From Paracoccaceae bacterium (GTDB lineage: Bacteria; Pseudomonadota; Alphaproteobacteria; Rhodobacterales; Rhodobacteraceae), in the NCBI GenBank assembly GCA_029244725.1, contig JAQWQJ010000109.1, positions 1 to 43,475 on the forward strand: a stretch of 43,475 nt of DNA, written 5' to 3'. A program made the position numbers and the translations under genes. Of this stretch, positions 32,213 to 41,004 are shown piece by piece. The first letter of the stretch is position 1; every line of letters starts with the position of its first letter. The notes beneath the pieces were generated by a model, which saw only the letters and a program-made list of their open reading frames with translations, had not been told where the DNA came from and ran no database searches.

Positions 32213-33724
32213 ATGTATGACGGCAATTATTTAGCGCATAAGCTTCGGGCTGCAAGTCTCGGTCGTGAAGATGCTATTTTTCTTAAAAACCACCAAACTG
32301 GTGAGGCTGTTAGCTATAAGTCGTTCTTTGACAATGCGGAGCGCATGGCAAAAGTTTTGGTATCCTGTGGCGTAAAACCTGGTGATCGGGTGGCCGTTCA
32401 GGCCCCTAAAACTCAAGCAATGTTAGAGTTATATGTCGGCTCTGTGTTGGCTGGGGCCGTGTTTTTGCCTCTTAATCCAGCTTATACCGGCTCTGAGCTC
32501 GAATACTTTTTGGGCGACGCTGAACCCCGTTTATTAGTCTGTGAACCGACCAGCGTTGAAACCCTTACACCAATTGCCAATGAACGCGGTGTACAGCACG
32601 TATTGACGATCGCGGCGGACGAGGCTGGGTCGCTTACCCTAGCGCGCGACGCGCAAACTGCAGGGTTTATGGCCGTCGATCGGGATCAAAACGATCTGGC
32701 TGCAATCTTGTATACTTCCGGCACAACTGGCCGCTCAAAGGGCGCGATGTTGACCCATTTGTGCCTGGCGTCAAACTCGGAAACTCTCAAAGATTACTGG
32801 CATTTTGACAAAACCGACGTGCTGATCCATGCGCTACCGATCTTTCATACCCATGGGTTGTTTGTCGCTACAAACATCACATTGATGGCGGGTGCATCTT
32901 GCATATTTTTAGCCAAGTTCGACGCAAATGTCGTGCGCGACTGCATGAAAGACGCGACCGCATTGATGGGGGTGCCCACCTTCTACGTCCGTCTTCTTGA
33001 AGTAGAAGCGCTAGCAGAATCCACCAAGAATATGCGCTTGTTTGTATCCGGTTCAGCGCCACTTTTGGCCGAAACACACGACAGATGGCGCGCACTCACA
33101 GGCCATGCAATATTAGAGCGCTACGGAATGACCGAGACTAACATGAACACGTCAAACCCCTACGAAGGTGAACGTCGCGCCGGCACCGTTGGGCTGCCTT
33201 TACCGGGGGTAGACGTCATCGTAACAGATCCACACACTGGAGCCGAGGTTGCACAATGTGACGTTGGCATTCTTGAGGTTCGCGGTCCGAACGTTTTTGC
33301 TGGTTACTGGCGCATGCCTGAAAAGACTGCTGAGGAACTGCGCGACAATGGCTTTTTCATTACCGGTGATATGGCAGAGATGAGCGACGATGGGTACGTC
33401 AGTATCGTCGGCAGAGCCAAGGACCTAATTATTTCGGGCGGTCTAAATGTGTATCCGAAGGAAATTGAATTGGTGATCGATGCTGTAGAGGGCGTCACTG
33501 AAAGCGCGGTTATCGGAATTCCGGACCCAGACTTTGGAGAAGCCGTCGTTGCAGTCGTGGTTTTGGATCGAAACGCATCGCTATCAAGCGAAAAACTTCT
33601 TGCAAAAATTGCACCTGATCTCGCAAGTTTTAAGCACCCCAAACGCGTAATCTTCGTTGAAGAACTTGTTCGCAATACGATGGGTAAAGTTCAAAAAAAT
33701 ACACTTAGAATGCGGTACGCTTAG
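32213..33724 (+). CDS. matB: Malonyl-CoA synthetase
   Basis: The 503-residue ANL ligase (start ATG 32213; upstream in-frame ATG 32174 has no ribosome site) resembles MatB. It has P-loop YTSGTTGRSKGAML, HALPIFHTHGLFVA, LFVSGSAPL, RYGMTETNM and FFITGDMAEM. GRAKDLIISGGLNVYPKEIE lies at the hinge and the catalytic Lys is in MGKVQKN. MatB ligates malonate (or methylmalonate) to CoA with ATP hydrolysis to AMP. The usual partner, malonyl-CoA decarboxylase (matA), is not adjacent. Its product could feed fatty acid synthesis rather than malonate catabolism. A 66-base gap separates it from the P1 peptidase gene. Confidence 0.85.
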   Translation: MYDGNYLAHKLRAASLGREDAIFLKNHQTGEAVSYKSFFDNAERMAKVLVSCGVKPGDRVAVQAPKTQAMLELYVGSVLAGAVFLPLNPAYTGSELEYFLGDAEPRLLVCEPTSVETLTPIANERGVQHVLTIAADEAGSLTLARDAQTAGFMAVDRDQNDLAAILYTSGTTGRSKGAMLTHLCLASNSETLKDYWHFDKTDVLIHALPIFHTHGLFVATNITLMAGASCIFLAKFDANVVRDCMKDATALMGVPTFYVRLLEVEALAESTKNMRLFVSGSAPLLAETHDRWRALTGHAILERYGMTETNMNTSNPYEGERRAGTVGLPLPGVDVIVTDPHTGAEVAQCDVGILEVRGPNVFAGYWRMPEKTAEELRDNGFFITGDMAEMSDDGYVSIVGRAKDLIISGGLNVYPKEIELVIDAVEGVTESAVIGIPDPDFGEAVVAVVVLDRNASLSSEKLLAKIAPDLASFKHPKRVIFVEELVRNTMGKVQKNTLRMRYA

Positions 33725-33790
33725 TCAAACTGCATGAGATTTGCGTTTATGTAACCAGTCTATGCTGGTCGCACATTTTCGGAGTAGACC

Positions 33791-34870
33791 ATGATGAAAC
33801 CAACAAAACGCCCACGCGCACGTGAGCTTGGATTGCCATTTCCAGGGAACCCCGGGCCGAACAACGCCATCACGGATGTACCTGGTGTGACAGTTGGGTT
33901 CACAACCCTTACCGACCCTGCAAATAACATCCGAACCGGCGTCACTGCTATCATTCCCAGAGGTGGGCAGACCGAGCCAAAACCGGTTTGGGCCGGCCAA
34001 TATGCGCTCAATGGCAACGGCGAAATGACGGGAACCCATTGGATCAACGACGCAGGCTATTTTGTAGGTCCAATTTGCATCACAAACACGCACTCGGTTG
34101 GCATGGTGCATCACGGTGCAACGCGCTGGATGATCGATACATACTCGGATTATTTTGACAATGAGCACGCCTGGGCAATGCCCGTCGTGGCCGAGACATA
34201 TGACGGCGTTTTGAACGACATTAATGGCCAGCATGTGACCGCTGAACACGCAATATCAGCGCTAAATTCTGCAACTAACGGACCCGTGATCGAAGGTTCG
34301 ATCGGCGGCGGAAACGGCATGATTTGCTACGAGTTCAAAAGCGGTACCGGAACATCTTCTCGACAAGTAAAATTGGGCGACGAGACGTACACTGTCGGCG
34401 CGATTGTTCAGGCAAATCATGGCATTAGACCGTGGTTCAACATTTTAGGCAAACCAGTTGGGCAAATCATGACCGAGGGGCGGCTGACAGAACAAGAAAC
34501 AGGCTCGATCATCGTTATTCTGGGCACAGATGCACCTCTGTCAGGACTGTCTTTGCGTCAGACTGCCAAACGCGCAGCAATTGGCGTAGGCCGCGGCGGA
34601 AGTCCGGGTGGCAACAATTCTGGCGACATCTTTTTGGCTTTTTCCACAGCCAACGAAAGCGCCATGCCCCAACAAGAGAGTGCAATTATTCAACGGTCTG
34701 AACTTAACGCAGAAGTGCTAGATGACTTTTATCTTGCGGCCGTCGAAGCGGTCGAGGAAGCCGTAGTAAACGCAATAGTCGCAGGTGAAGACGCCCCGAC
34801 ATTTAAGCCGAAAGGTTTGACCTGCAAGGCAATTGATACCCAGGCGTTGTCGGATTTGTTTGCTGAATGA
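33791..34870 (+). CDS. P1-family peptidase (DmpA/BapA-type aminopeptidase)
   Basis: The 359-residue protein belongs to peptidase family S58. It shows GNPGPNNAITDVPGVTVG near the start, THSVGMVHHG, EGSIGGGNGM and the self-cleavage site NNSGD, with S277 as predicted N-terminal nucleophile after cleavage following N276. Such enzymes split themselves into two chains and hydrolyse N-terminal D- or beta-amino acids from peptides or amides. No signal peptide is visible. The gene lies between matB and the convergent haemoglobin gene; a functional link with neighbours is not evident. Confidence 0.88.
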   Translation: MMKPTKRPRARELGLPFPGNPGPNNAITDVPGVTVGFTTLTDPANNIRTGVTAIIPRGGQTEPKPVWAGQYALNGNGEMTGTHWINDAGYFVGPICITNTHSVGMVHHGATRWMIDTYSDYFDNEHAWAMPVVAETYDGVLNDINGQHVTAEHAISALNSATNGPVIEGSIGGGNGMICYEFKSGTGTSSRQVKLGDETYTVGAIVQANHGIRPWFNILGKPVGQIMTEGRLTEQETGSIIVILGTDAPLSGLSLRQTAKRAAIGVGRGGSPGGNNSGDIFLAFSTANESAMPQQESAIIQRSELNAEVLDDFYLAAVEAVEEAVVNAIVAGEDAPTFKPKGLTCKAIDTQALSDLFAE

Positions 34871-34932
34871 AATTTGAACGTGTGAATTCGCGATCGGAAC
34901 TCAATGTGTTACGTGACTAATTCAGGCGCTTA

Positions 34933-35340
34933 TTATACTACGTCAAGACGCCAATCCGGAACATCGTTGACCAACTTCCTTGCAACACGGGCAACTATTG
35001 AGCGCATCCTATCAACGTCTTCACCACTGGCACCGCACTCGGACAATGCCTGATCCCATGTTTGAAGCCAGACTTCAGCATCTTCATCTCTGATCGGAAC
35101 ATGAGCGTGTATTTCATGCAGATCCATGTGCCCATGTTTCTCACGATAGTATTGGCGGCCTACTAGAAAACCGATCATGAAATTTAGTTGCTCAGTACGC
35201 GTGTGATCTAGTCCATGCCCTCTGAAATGAAGCCGGTGAAAACTATGGGCTTCAGGTAGGGTTTCCATGAGGTCGTAAAAGCGGGTCACAATTTTTGCGA
35301 CCGCCTCTTCGCCACCAATTTCATCAAGCATTGCCATCAT
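34933..35340 (-). CDS. Truncated haemoglobin, group II-like
   Basis: The 135-residue protein has the 2-over-2 globin pattern: IGGEEAVAKIVTRFYDLM for helices A-B, then HGHMDLHEIHAH with proximal His likely H80. EVWLQTW follows, with W91 at the position of the group II conserved Trp G8. Such proteins bind O2 or NO. Its ATG at 35340 shares a base with the TAA of the upstream DUF1989-GcvT gene (TAATG), so it is translationally coupled to that demethylase-like protein. Control of O2, NO or formaldehyde-related stress near an oxidative demethylation pathway is inference. It is convergent with the P1 peptidase gene. Confidence 0.85.
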   Translation of the reverse strand: MMAMLDEIGGEEAVAKIVTRFYDLMETLPEAHSFHRLHFRGHGLDHTRTEQLNFMIGFLVGRQYYREKHGHMDLHEIHAHVPIRDEDAEVWLQTWDQALSECGASGEDVDRMRSIVARVARKLVNDVPDWRLDVV

Positions 35341-37709
35341 TATGACCTTGGACGTTCCTTCTTAGGGTCGAATGCAGCTAGATCTTTACGGATGGTTGCA
35401 GGAAGTCGTTTTTGATGACCATCCAGCTTTCCAATCTCAACGGCTGTTCCCGCTGCTGCATGAGCAACATCAATGCGCGCCATCGCTATGTTTTTCCCTA
35501 GCTTGGGCGATCTTATCGACGAGGTAACCTCGCCTATCTGAGCGCGCCCAATGTGTATGCAATCGCCGTGACCAACTTCGATCTGACTATCAATGTCCAA
35601 ACCTACCAGCTTTTTCATTGGGTTTTCTTTGCGCCTGATCAAAGCGTCGCGTCCGATAAAGTCATCAGTTTTGGATTTTAGGGGACAAGTGAAACCAATT
35701 CCGGCCTCAAACGGGTCCGTTTGGTCACTAAAATCATAGCCAGCGAATATTAGACCTGCCTCAATACGAACCATGTCCAAAGCCTCAAGCCCCATTGGTT
35801 TTAGCCCGTGAGGCCGACCGGCATCCCAAATGGCGTCAAAAATCTCGGCGCAGTCTCTTGGATGGCACATGACTTCGTAACCAAGTTCGCCGGTGTAACC
35901 AGTGCGGCTGATAACAAGCGGCGTTCCGGCTTCGTCGCGCAGACGAGCAGGCGAAAAACGGAACCAGTCGATTTGATCAAAGGCAGGATTATGTGGCGCA
36001 GTCCAAACAAGATCGCGCAACAAATCGCGGCTTTTGGGTCCCTGCACGGCAACGTTGTGCATTTGATCCGTGGACGAACGGATCAGTACGTTTAGTCCGT
36101 TTTTCTCTGCGACTTCGCGCAGCCATTCTCCGCCGTAATCCGAACCACCGATCCAGCGAAAGTTATCTCGTGCCAACCGAAAGACTGTACCGTCGTCGAT
36201 CATACCTCCGTGTTCGTAACACATGGCAGTGTAGACAACGCCGCCGATTGGAAGGGTCTTCATGTTTCGGGTAAATACGTATTGGCACAAAGCCTCGGCA
36301 TCTGGGCCGTTGATTTCAAACTTGCGAAGTGGCGAAAGATCCATGATGACAGCGGCTTCACGGCAGGCTGTATATTCCTCGATGGGTCCAACTGCGGCAA
36401 AACAATTCGCCAGCCAATAGCCATTGTATTCAATGAAGTTGCGGGTGTGTTTGGCAAAACTGTCGTGGAAACCAGTATTTTTTGTCATTTTAGGCTCCGA
36501 ATCTGGGGTCGTACGGATCGCGATAGATCGTTTAAAAGTTTCTTTGCCCGAATAAGTTCGAACGTGAATATCGGTGGGGTTCCAGCCATTGGCGGCACTT
36601 GTGTCGTCTGGACAGGCAGAGCTTACGCACACGATGTCCGTCAAGGCTTTGAGCAGCACATAGTCGCCGGGGCGCGACCACGGTTCATCAGCGTACATGA
36701 CGCCGTGATCGTCGATGCCAGTGTTAAAAAAGAAGTTGATTGCCATCCAACCCGCGCGGGGACTGACGTTGAACTTCTCCAAAGCACCATTAAAATTCTC
36801 TGAACAGTTCACATGGCCGGGATACCCGATGTCGTCGTAGTATTTAGCTGCGCATGCTAATGCAAAAGCATCGTGCCGGCCGCATGTGTCCTGAACAACC
36901 TGAACAAGCGGCATCATCTCTTGATCGTAATACTTGCCATGCAATCCAGGCATTGGGTAGGCGTGACCCATCAATGTTCTTGTCGTCGTAACGTCCAATG
37001 CATGCTCAATCCCTTTGTCGAGCTTGCGGGCGCTAAAGCATTCAAAGTCGCTACACTGGCGACCGTCAACATCGATGATTTGGATGTAATCACCGGCTTT
37101 CACGAAGAATGACTCGGCTGTTTGTGTGTGAACCCGAATTTCATCCAATGGATCAGCCAGCGGTGTCGGAAGTTCAAAACGCACGTTAGGTCTAATCACA
37201 GATCGCTTGATCATAACCGTGAGCGGCGTCGAGGTATCCTGCAGTTCGGCGTCCATCTTCCCGCCCGGCGCGGCCACGATCAATGTGCCATCGCGTTGCA
37301 CGGTATAGGACTGCTCGGTTTTAGCAGGCGTTGTAGACTCAAACAGGTGAATTGCGCTGGCAGCGGCAACATCAATGCCCCTGGCATCCAAACCCATTCT
37401 AAAACCACGGAGCGAGTCATCGGAACTAACCAGCAGCTTCTGAAGACCTGTTGGCGCACCCTGCCCGCTTACCCCAAGTATCGACGGATCGGATTTGCCT
37501 TTGTCACCAATGGCAATCAGCTCGCAACGCTGACCGCCTTCGTCATTGATGATAGTTATGTGATCACCGGTCGAGATAGGCAGCAAAATAGCCCCGCAAC
37601 CCTCGACGACATATCGTTCGGTTCCGGGCGGCAACGAGAATACGCGTGGTTGAATAATCACGCCGGGCTTTGGCGGCCCTGCTATTACGTTGGGATAATC
37701 ATCAAGCAT
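35340..37709 (-). CDS. DUF1989-GcvT fusion, putative aminomethyltransferase
   Basis: The preferred start is ATG 37709, with GGAG six bases upstream; ATG 37730 and 37721 are also in frame. The 789-residue protein has DUF1989 (urea-carboxylase-associated family) sequence in its first half. A first copy appears degenerate (about residues 25-180: ERYVVEGCGAILLPISTGD). The second is clear (about 190-410: DVDGRQCSDFECFSARKLDK, NCSENFNGALEKF). The second half (about 420-780) is a folate-binding GcvT/aminomethyltransferase domain, with SRTGYTGELGYEVM and GLEALDMVRIEAGLIFAGYD. Characterised DUF1989 pairs act as carboxyguanidine deiminases. A fused demethylase domain suggests a methylated guanidino- or urea-type substrate, which is inference. 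Confidence 0.85.
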   Translation of the reverse strand: MLDDYPNVIAGPPKPGVIIQPRVFSLPPGTERYVVEGCGAILLPISTGDHITIINDEGGQRCELIAIGDKGKSDPSILGVSGQGAPTGLQKLLVSSDDSLRGFRMGLDARGIDVAAASAIHLFESTTPAKTEQSYTVQRDGTLIVAAPGGKMDAELQDTSTPLTVMIKRSVIRPNVRFELPTPLADPLDEIRVHTQTAESFFVKAGDYIQIIDVDGRQCSDFECFSARKLDKGIEHALDVTTTRTLMGHAYPMPGLHGKYYDQEMMPLVQVVQDTCGRHDAFALACAAKYYDDIGYPGHVNCSENFNGALEKFNVSPRAGWMAINFFFNTGIDDHGVMYADEPWSRPGDYVLLKALTDIVCVSSACPDDTSAANGWNPTDIHVRTYSGKETFKRSIAIRTTPDSEPKMTKNTGFHDSFAKHTRNFIEYNGYWLANCFAAVGPIEEYTACREAAVIMDLSPLRKFEINGPDAEALCQYVFTRNMKTLPIGGVVYTAMCYEHGGMIDDGTVFRLARDNFRWIGGSDYGGEWLREVAEKNGLNVLIRSSTDQMHNVAVQGPKSRDLLRDLVWTAPHNPAFDQIDWFRFSPARLRDEAGTPLVISRTGYTGELGYEVMCHPRDCAEIFDAIWDAGRPHGLKPMGLEALDMVRIEAGLIFAGYDFSDQTDPFEAGIGFTCPLKSKTDDFIGRDALIRRKENPMKKLVGLDIDSQIEVGHGDCIHIGRAQIGEVTSSIRSPKLGKNIAMARIDVAHAAAGTAVEIGKLDGHQKRLPATIRKDLAAFDPKKERPRS

Positions 37710-37942
37710 CCGCGGCTCCATTATTTGCATGAGCGGAAAATTTATTTAATGATAAGAATATCATCTTTAGGGGAGACGGCAAATGAAAACAGTAAACGTG
37801 GCTTATTTCTTGGGTCAAAATTGCTGTTTTTTGGTTACGGCTTCAACTAACAACGAACATATCGCATGCGAACGGCAATTTCTATGATACGCCTAGCGCA
37901 CCACGACAACATCCACACCCACACCAATACTTAGGCCAAAAC

Positions 37943-38788
37943 ATGAGCGCACTTTCACTTGGCCTTGTGGCCGCCCTGTGCTGGGGGTTTCACGACATCT
38001 GTGTACGCTTCCTGAGTCAAAAAGTCCCCGTTTCTGCCTGTATCATCACAGTCCTCACGACAGGGCTGATATTCCACACAGGCCTGATGGTGTTCTATCA
38101 ACCGACATTTTCATTCGAGGTTAAAGGCGTCAGCTTCTCAGCGCTTTCAGGCGTGGCGTTTGTTGTTGGGACATTCGCGCTCTACTACGCGTTTCAACGC
38201 GGCCCGGTTAAAGTGGTCGCCCCTCTTATTGCGACATTCCCCTTATTTTCAGTTGGCTGGGCCGTCTATAGTGGGACCCATGTAAGCGTGTTTCAATGGG
38301 CTGCGGTTCTCGCGATCATACTGGGTGTATCTTTGGTTGCAGGGCTTTCAAGTGATGAGGATAACGAGTTTCCGCCATTGGGACCTACGATCATACTATC
38401 ATTAATAGCCTCAGCAGGCTTTGCAGCGACGTTTGCAACGGGTCAGTCAGCCGCAAAGTTAATTCACGAGATTCCAGCAACGCTTATTACACGCTTGGTC
38501 GCCGTCGTTGTGACAGTTGTTATCATCCTGCTTCTGCGCGCTAAATTTTGGTCTGGGTGGTCAGCATTTCCATGGCTGATCGCGATGGGCCTTGCTGACG
38601 GAGTAGCCTTGTTTAGTGTCATAAAAGCTGCCGGCCTGCCGAATCAACACTATGCATCAGTGGCATCGTCAACGTTCGGACTTTTGACAATCGTGCTTGC
38701 TTGGGCCTTCCTCAAAGAGAGGCTGACCATCGCGCAATGGATGGGATGCTTGGTAGCCTTCGCAGGCGTCGGCTACCTAGCCCTTTAA
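37943..38788 (+). CDS. DMT-superfamily (EamA) transporter
   Basis: The 281-residue membrane protein has about ten helices made of two EamA repeats. The first begins SLGLVAALCWGFHDICVRFL. The second ends with SSTFGLLTIVLAWAFLKERL and then WMGCLVAFAGVGYLAL, the usual DMT end. Members carry amino acids, nucleosides or small metabolites, usually for efflux. Its TAA at 38786-38788 overlaps the TAA of the convergent permease gene. It is divergent from the DUF1989-GcvT gene across a 233-base gap and may be co-regulated with it. Confidence 0.88.
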   Translation: MSALSLGLVAALCWGFHDICVRFLSQKVPVSACIITVLTTGLIFHTGLMVFYQPTFSFEVKGVSFSALSGVAFVVGTFALYYAFQRGPVKVVAPLIATFPLFSVGWAVYSGTHVSVFQWAAVLAIILGVSLVAGLSSDEDNEFPPLGPTIILSLIASAGFAATFATGQSAAKLIHEIPATLITRLVAVVVTVVIILLLRAKFWSGWSAFPWLIAMGLADGVALFSVIKAAGLPNQHYASVASSTFGLLTIVLAWAFLKERLTIAQWMGCLVAFAGVGYLAL

Positions 38789-41004
38789 TCCAACCCGAGG
38801 ATCTTCTTCTTCTCGGCTGCCCATTTGTTGATAACCAAATCAAAGCTAAGCGCCATGAATGCAACATTGAGACCCAGCACAAAGTTCTTGCCAAGATCTG
38901 TGCCGGCAAGGGTTCGCTGCAGCTCTTGGCCCAAATCAACGGTTCCAATGTAAGCTGCGATCATTGTCATAAAGAATGCGAACATCAGCGCCTGATTGAA
39001 ACCAACGGCCATCGTTGGCAACGCAAGCGGGAACTGAACAAACCAAAGCTTCTGCATTCTGGTCGATCCAGACATATCAGAAGACTCCAACATTTCTGGC
39101 GGCACATTTCGCAGGCCCTCAATCGTGTAGCGGATCAGCGGAACCATTGCGAAAATCATGATTGCGAACAGAACAGCGATAGGCGTGATCGAAAACAACA
39201 TAATCGCAGGCAACAAGTAAACGAAGCTTGGGAATGTCTGCGCTGTATCAGCCGCCAATAGCAGGAATGTGTCGCGCATCATTTGCCCAAGGAAGCGCCA
39301 CATTATGTAAAAACTTACGGCAAAGATTGCCCAATAAGTCACTGTGTAGGATGCGCCAAGAACCTCAGCGTCACCGAATACGCCTAGCGACCACAGTATG
39401 TAGCGCAGCACGCCTGCTACAATCATTGAGGCTGCGAATATAATTGTGCGTCGGAAAACCAAATTTATAACACCGACCACAACATCAACACTGATGCCCC
39501 GAGAAAAGTCGATCCTTTGCGCCGGCGGGCTTACGCCCCAAACGGCCAATGGAATTGCGATCAACGCTGCGACGGCCGTCGATGTCAGCACATAGTAAAT
39601 AGTGATGACTGAGCGATCCCACCAACCAGAGAGTGCTACCCAAGTGAAAAAGGCCAACGCAATCAACGCTTGCTTGCGGCCCGCCATCTGCCACGCAATC
39701 GCAACGACTATGGCGATGAAAGCCGGCATCGGGATCGACAAAAGGAAGTTTCTAAACGGGATCAGAACGTAGTTGTTCATGAACACGCGCAAGCCATAAG
39801 TGACAGCCTTCAAAACCGGATTTTGCAACAAGTCATACTTAACGTATGCATCAAGCGCTTTGCCTTGGCTGAAGTCCTGTTTGCGTCCAATCTCGGCTGC
39901 GATCTCCCAAAACTGAGCGATGATCATAAAGCCAAAGAACGCCACGAACGACATAACAAGATATTTTTGACGAACAAACCAGCTGGTGCCCTTTTCAAAG
40001 TGTACAGGTTGTTTGACGACCCAAGCCTTTGAAAGACGGTCGAGCATTACCGCGACCAAAACAATCGTAATACCGATCTCCATGCTGCGACCAAGTTTAA
40101 AGCTGCCCATCATCGCCAATAGTTTGGCGCCAAGACCCGGCATTCCGATGAATGCAGTCAGAACGACCATCGCTAAGCTCAGCATGATAACTTGGTTCAC
40201 ACCTACAAGGATTTCTGTCCGCGCCGAAGGAATGTAGACGTACCGTAGCATCTGCCAACGCGTACAGCCGGACATCTTTCCTGCTTCTACGACTTCTGAA
40301 CTTACCTTTTTGAGACCGAGCGTCGTCATAAGGATCATAGGTGGAATAGCGTAGATCGTTGTGGCGACAGCGCCAGCCGTTGGGCCAACTTTAAAGAAGA
40401 TAACGGCGGGTAAAAGATAGGTGAAAAACGGGATGGTCTGTAAAAGCGACAGTATCGGCATCAACGCCATTTCTACCCTTTTGCTTTTCCAGCTCCATAT
40501 TCCAAGCAATAAACCGATGACGAATGCTAATGGCGCCGCGACGGCAAGAACCGACAGCGTTTCCATTGCAATTTCCCACTGGCCGATGAGCGCCGTCCAA
40601 ACGAATGTTCCAGCGCCAAGAGCCGCTAAACGCCATCCGCCAAGATAATATCCAACAACACCCGCTACCGCAGCCAATGACGTCCACGGGATAGGCTCAA
40701 GATTTGGCCAGCGACGTTTGCCGTAGAAGATATTCGAGCTGGCATCGATCAACCACTGCAGTATACCCGTCAAAAATCGTGTTAAATCAATTAGATGTAG
40801 GTCATCTTTTACAAAATTAAAAACGGCATCAAGCACATTGGCCAACGGTGGCACAAGTTGCGCAGGTAGCCGATGCAGCACATCCGGCAATAGACCAGCA
40901 TATCTGGCAAGCGTCATAACGAGCGCAAAGATCAATAGTCCAAGAACGACCTTATTGCTTGGTATCCACCGTGAACGGCTGGAATCTAGCTGCAAATCCG
41001 ACAT
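38785..41004 (-). CDS. proW: Double-length ProW-type ABC permease (betaine/choline)
   Basis: The 739-residue membrane protein contains two BPD_transp_1 permease domains in one chain. Each has an EAA-type coupling loop: EAGKMSGCTRWQMLRYVYIP near residue 240 and ESSDMSGSTRMQKLWFVQFP near residue 645. The second domain is split: between AIPLAVWG and DTFLLLAADTAQTFPSFVYLLPA there are about 80 extra residues, apparently two more membrane helices. Single-domain ProW/ChoW proteins are about 280-350 residues and act as homodimers, so this may be a fused heterodimer. ATG 41004 overlaps the ATPase stop (TGATG). With the two genes upstream it forms a glycine-betaine/choline-type importer. Confidence 0.85.
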   Translation of the reverse strand: MSDLQLDSSRSRWIPSNKVVLGLLIFALVMTLARYAGLLPDVLHRLPAQLVPPLANVLDAVFNFVKDDLHLIDLTRFLTGILQWLIDASSNIFYGKRRWPNLEPIPWTSLAAVAGVVGYYLGGWRLAALGAGTFVWTALIGQWEIAMETLSVLAVAAPLAFVIGLLLGIWSWKSKRVEMALMPILSLLQTIPFFTYLLPAVIFFKVGPTAGAVATTIYAIPPMILMTTLGLKKVSSEVVEAGKMSGCTRWQMLRYVYIPSARTEILVGVNQVIMLSLAMVVLTAFIGMPGLGAKLLAMMGSFKLGRSMEIGITIVLVAVMLDRLSKAWVVKQPVHFEKGTSWFVRQKYLVMSFVAFFGFMIIAQFWEIAAEIGRKQDFSQGKALDAYVKYDLLQNPVLKAVTYGLRVFMNNYVLIPFRNFLLSIPMPAFIAIVVAIAWQMAGRKQALIALAFFTWVALSGWWDRSVITIYYVLTSTAVAALIAIPLAVWGVSPPAQRIDFSRGISVDVVVGVINLVFRRTIIFAASMIVAGVLRYILWSLGVFGDAEVLGASYTVTYWAIFAVSFYIMWRFLGQMMRDTFLLLAADTAQTFPSFVYLLPAIMLFSITPIAVLFAIMIFAMVPLIRYTIEGLRNVPPEMLESSDMSGSTRMQKLWFVQFPLALPTMAVGFNQALMFAFFMTMIAAYIGTVDLGQELQRTLAGTDLGKNFVLGLNVAFMALSFDLVINKWAAEKKKILGLD

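Noticed and set aside
37122-37850. 242-residue plus-strand ORF opposite the DUF1989-GcvT gene
   Set aside because: It overlaps a well-supported domain on the other strand, and its residue composition (many Arg, His, Cys, Asn) is that of a shadow frame.
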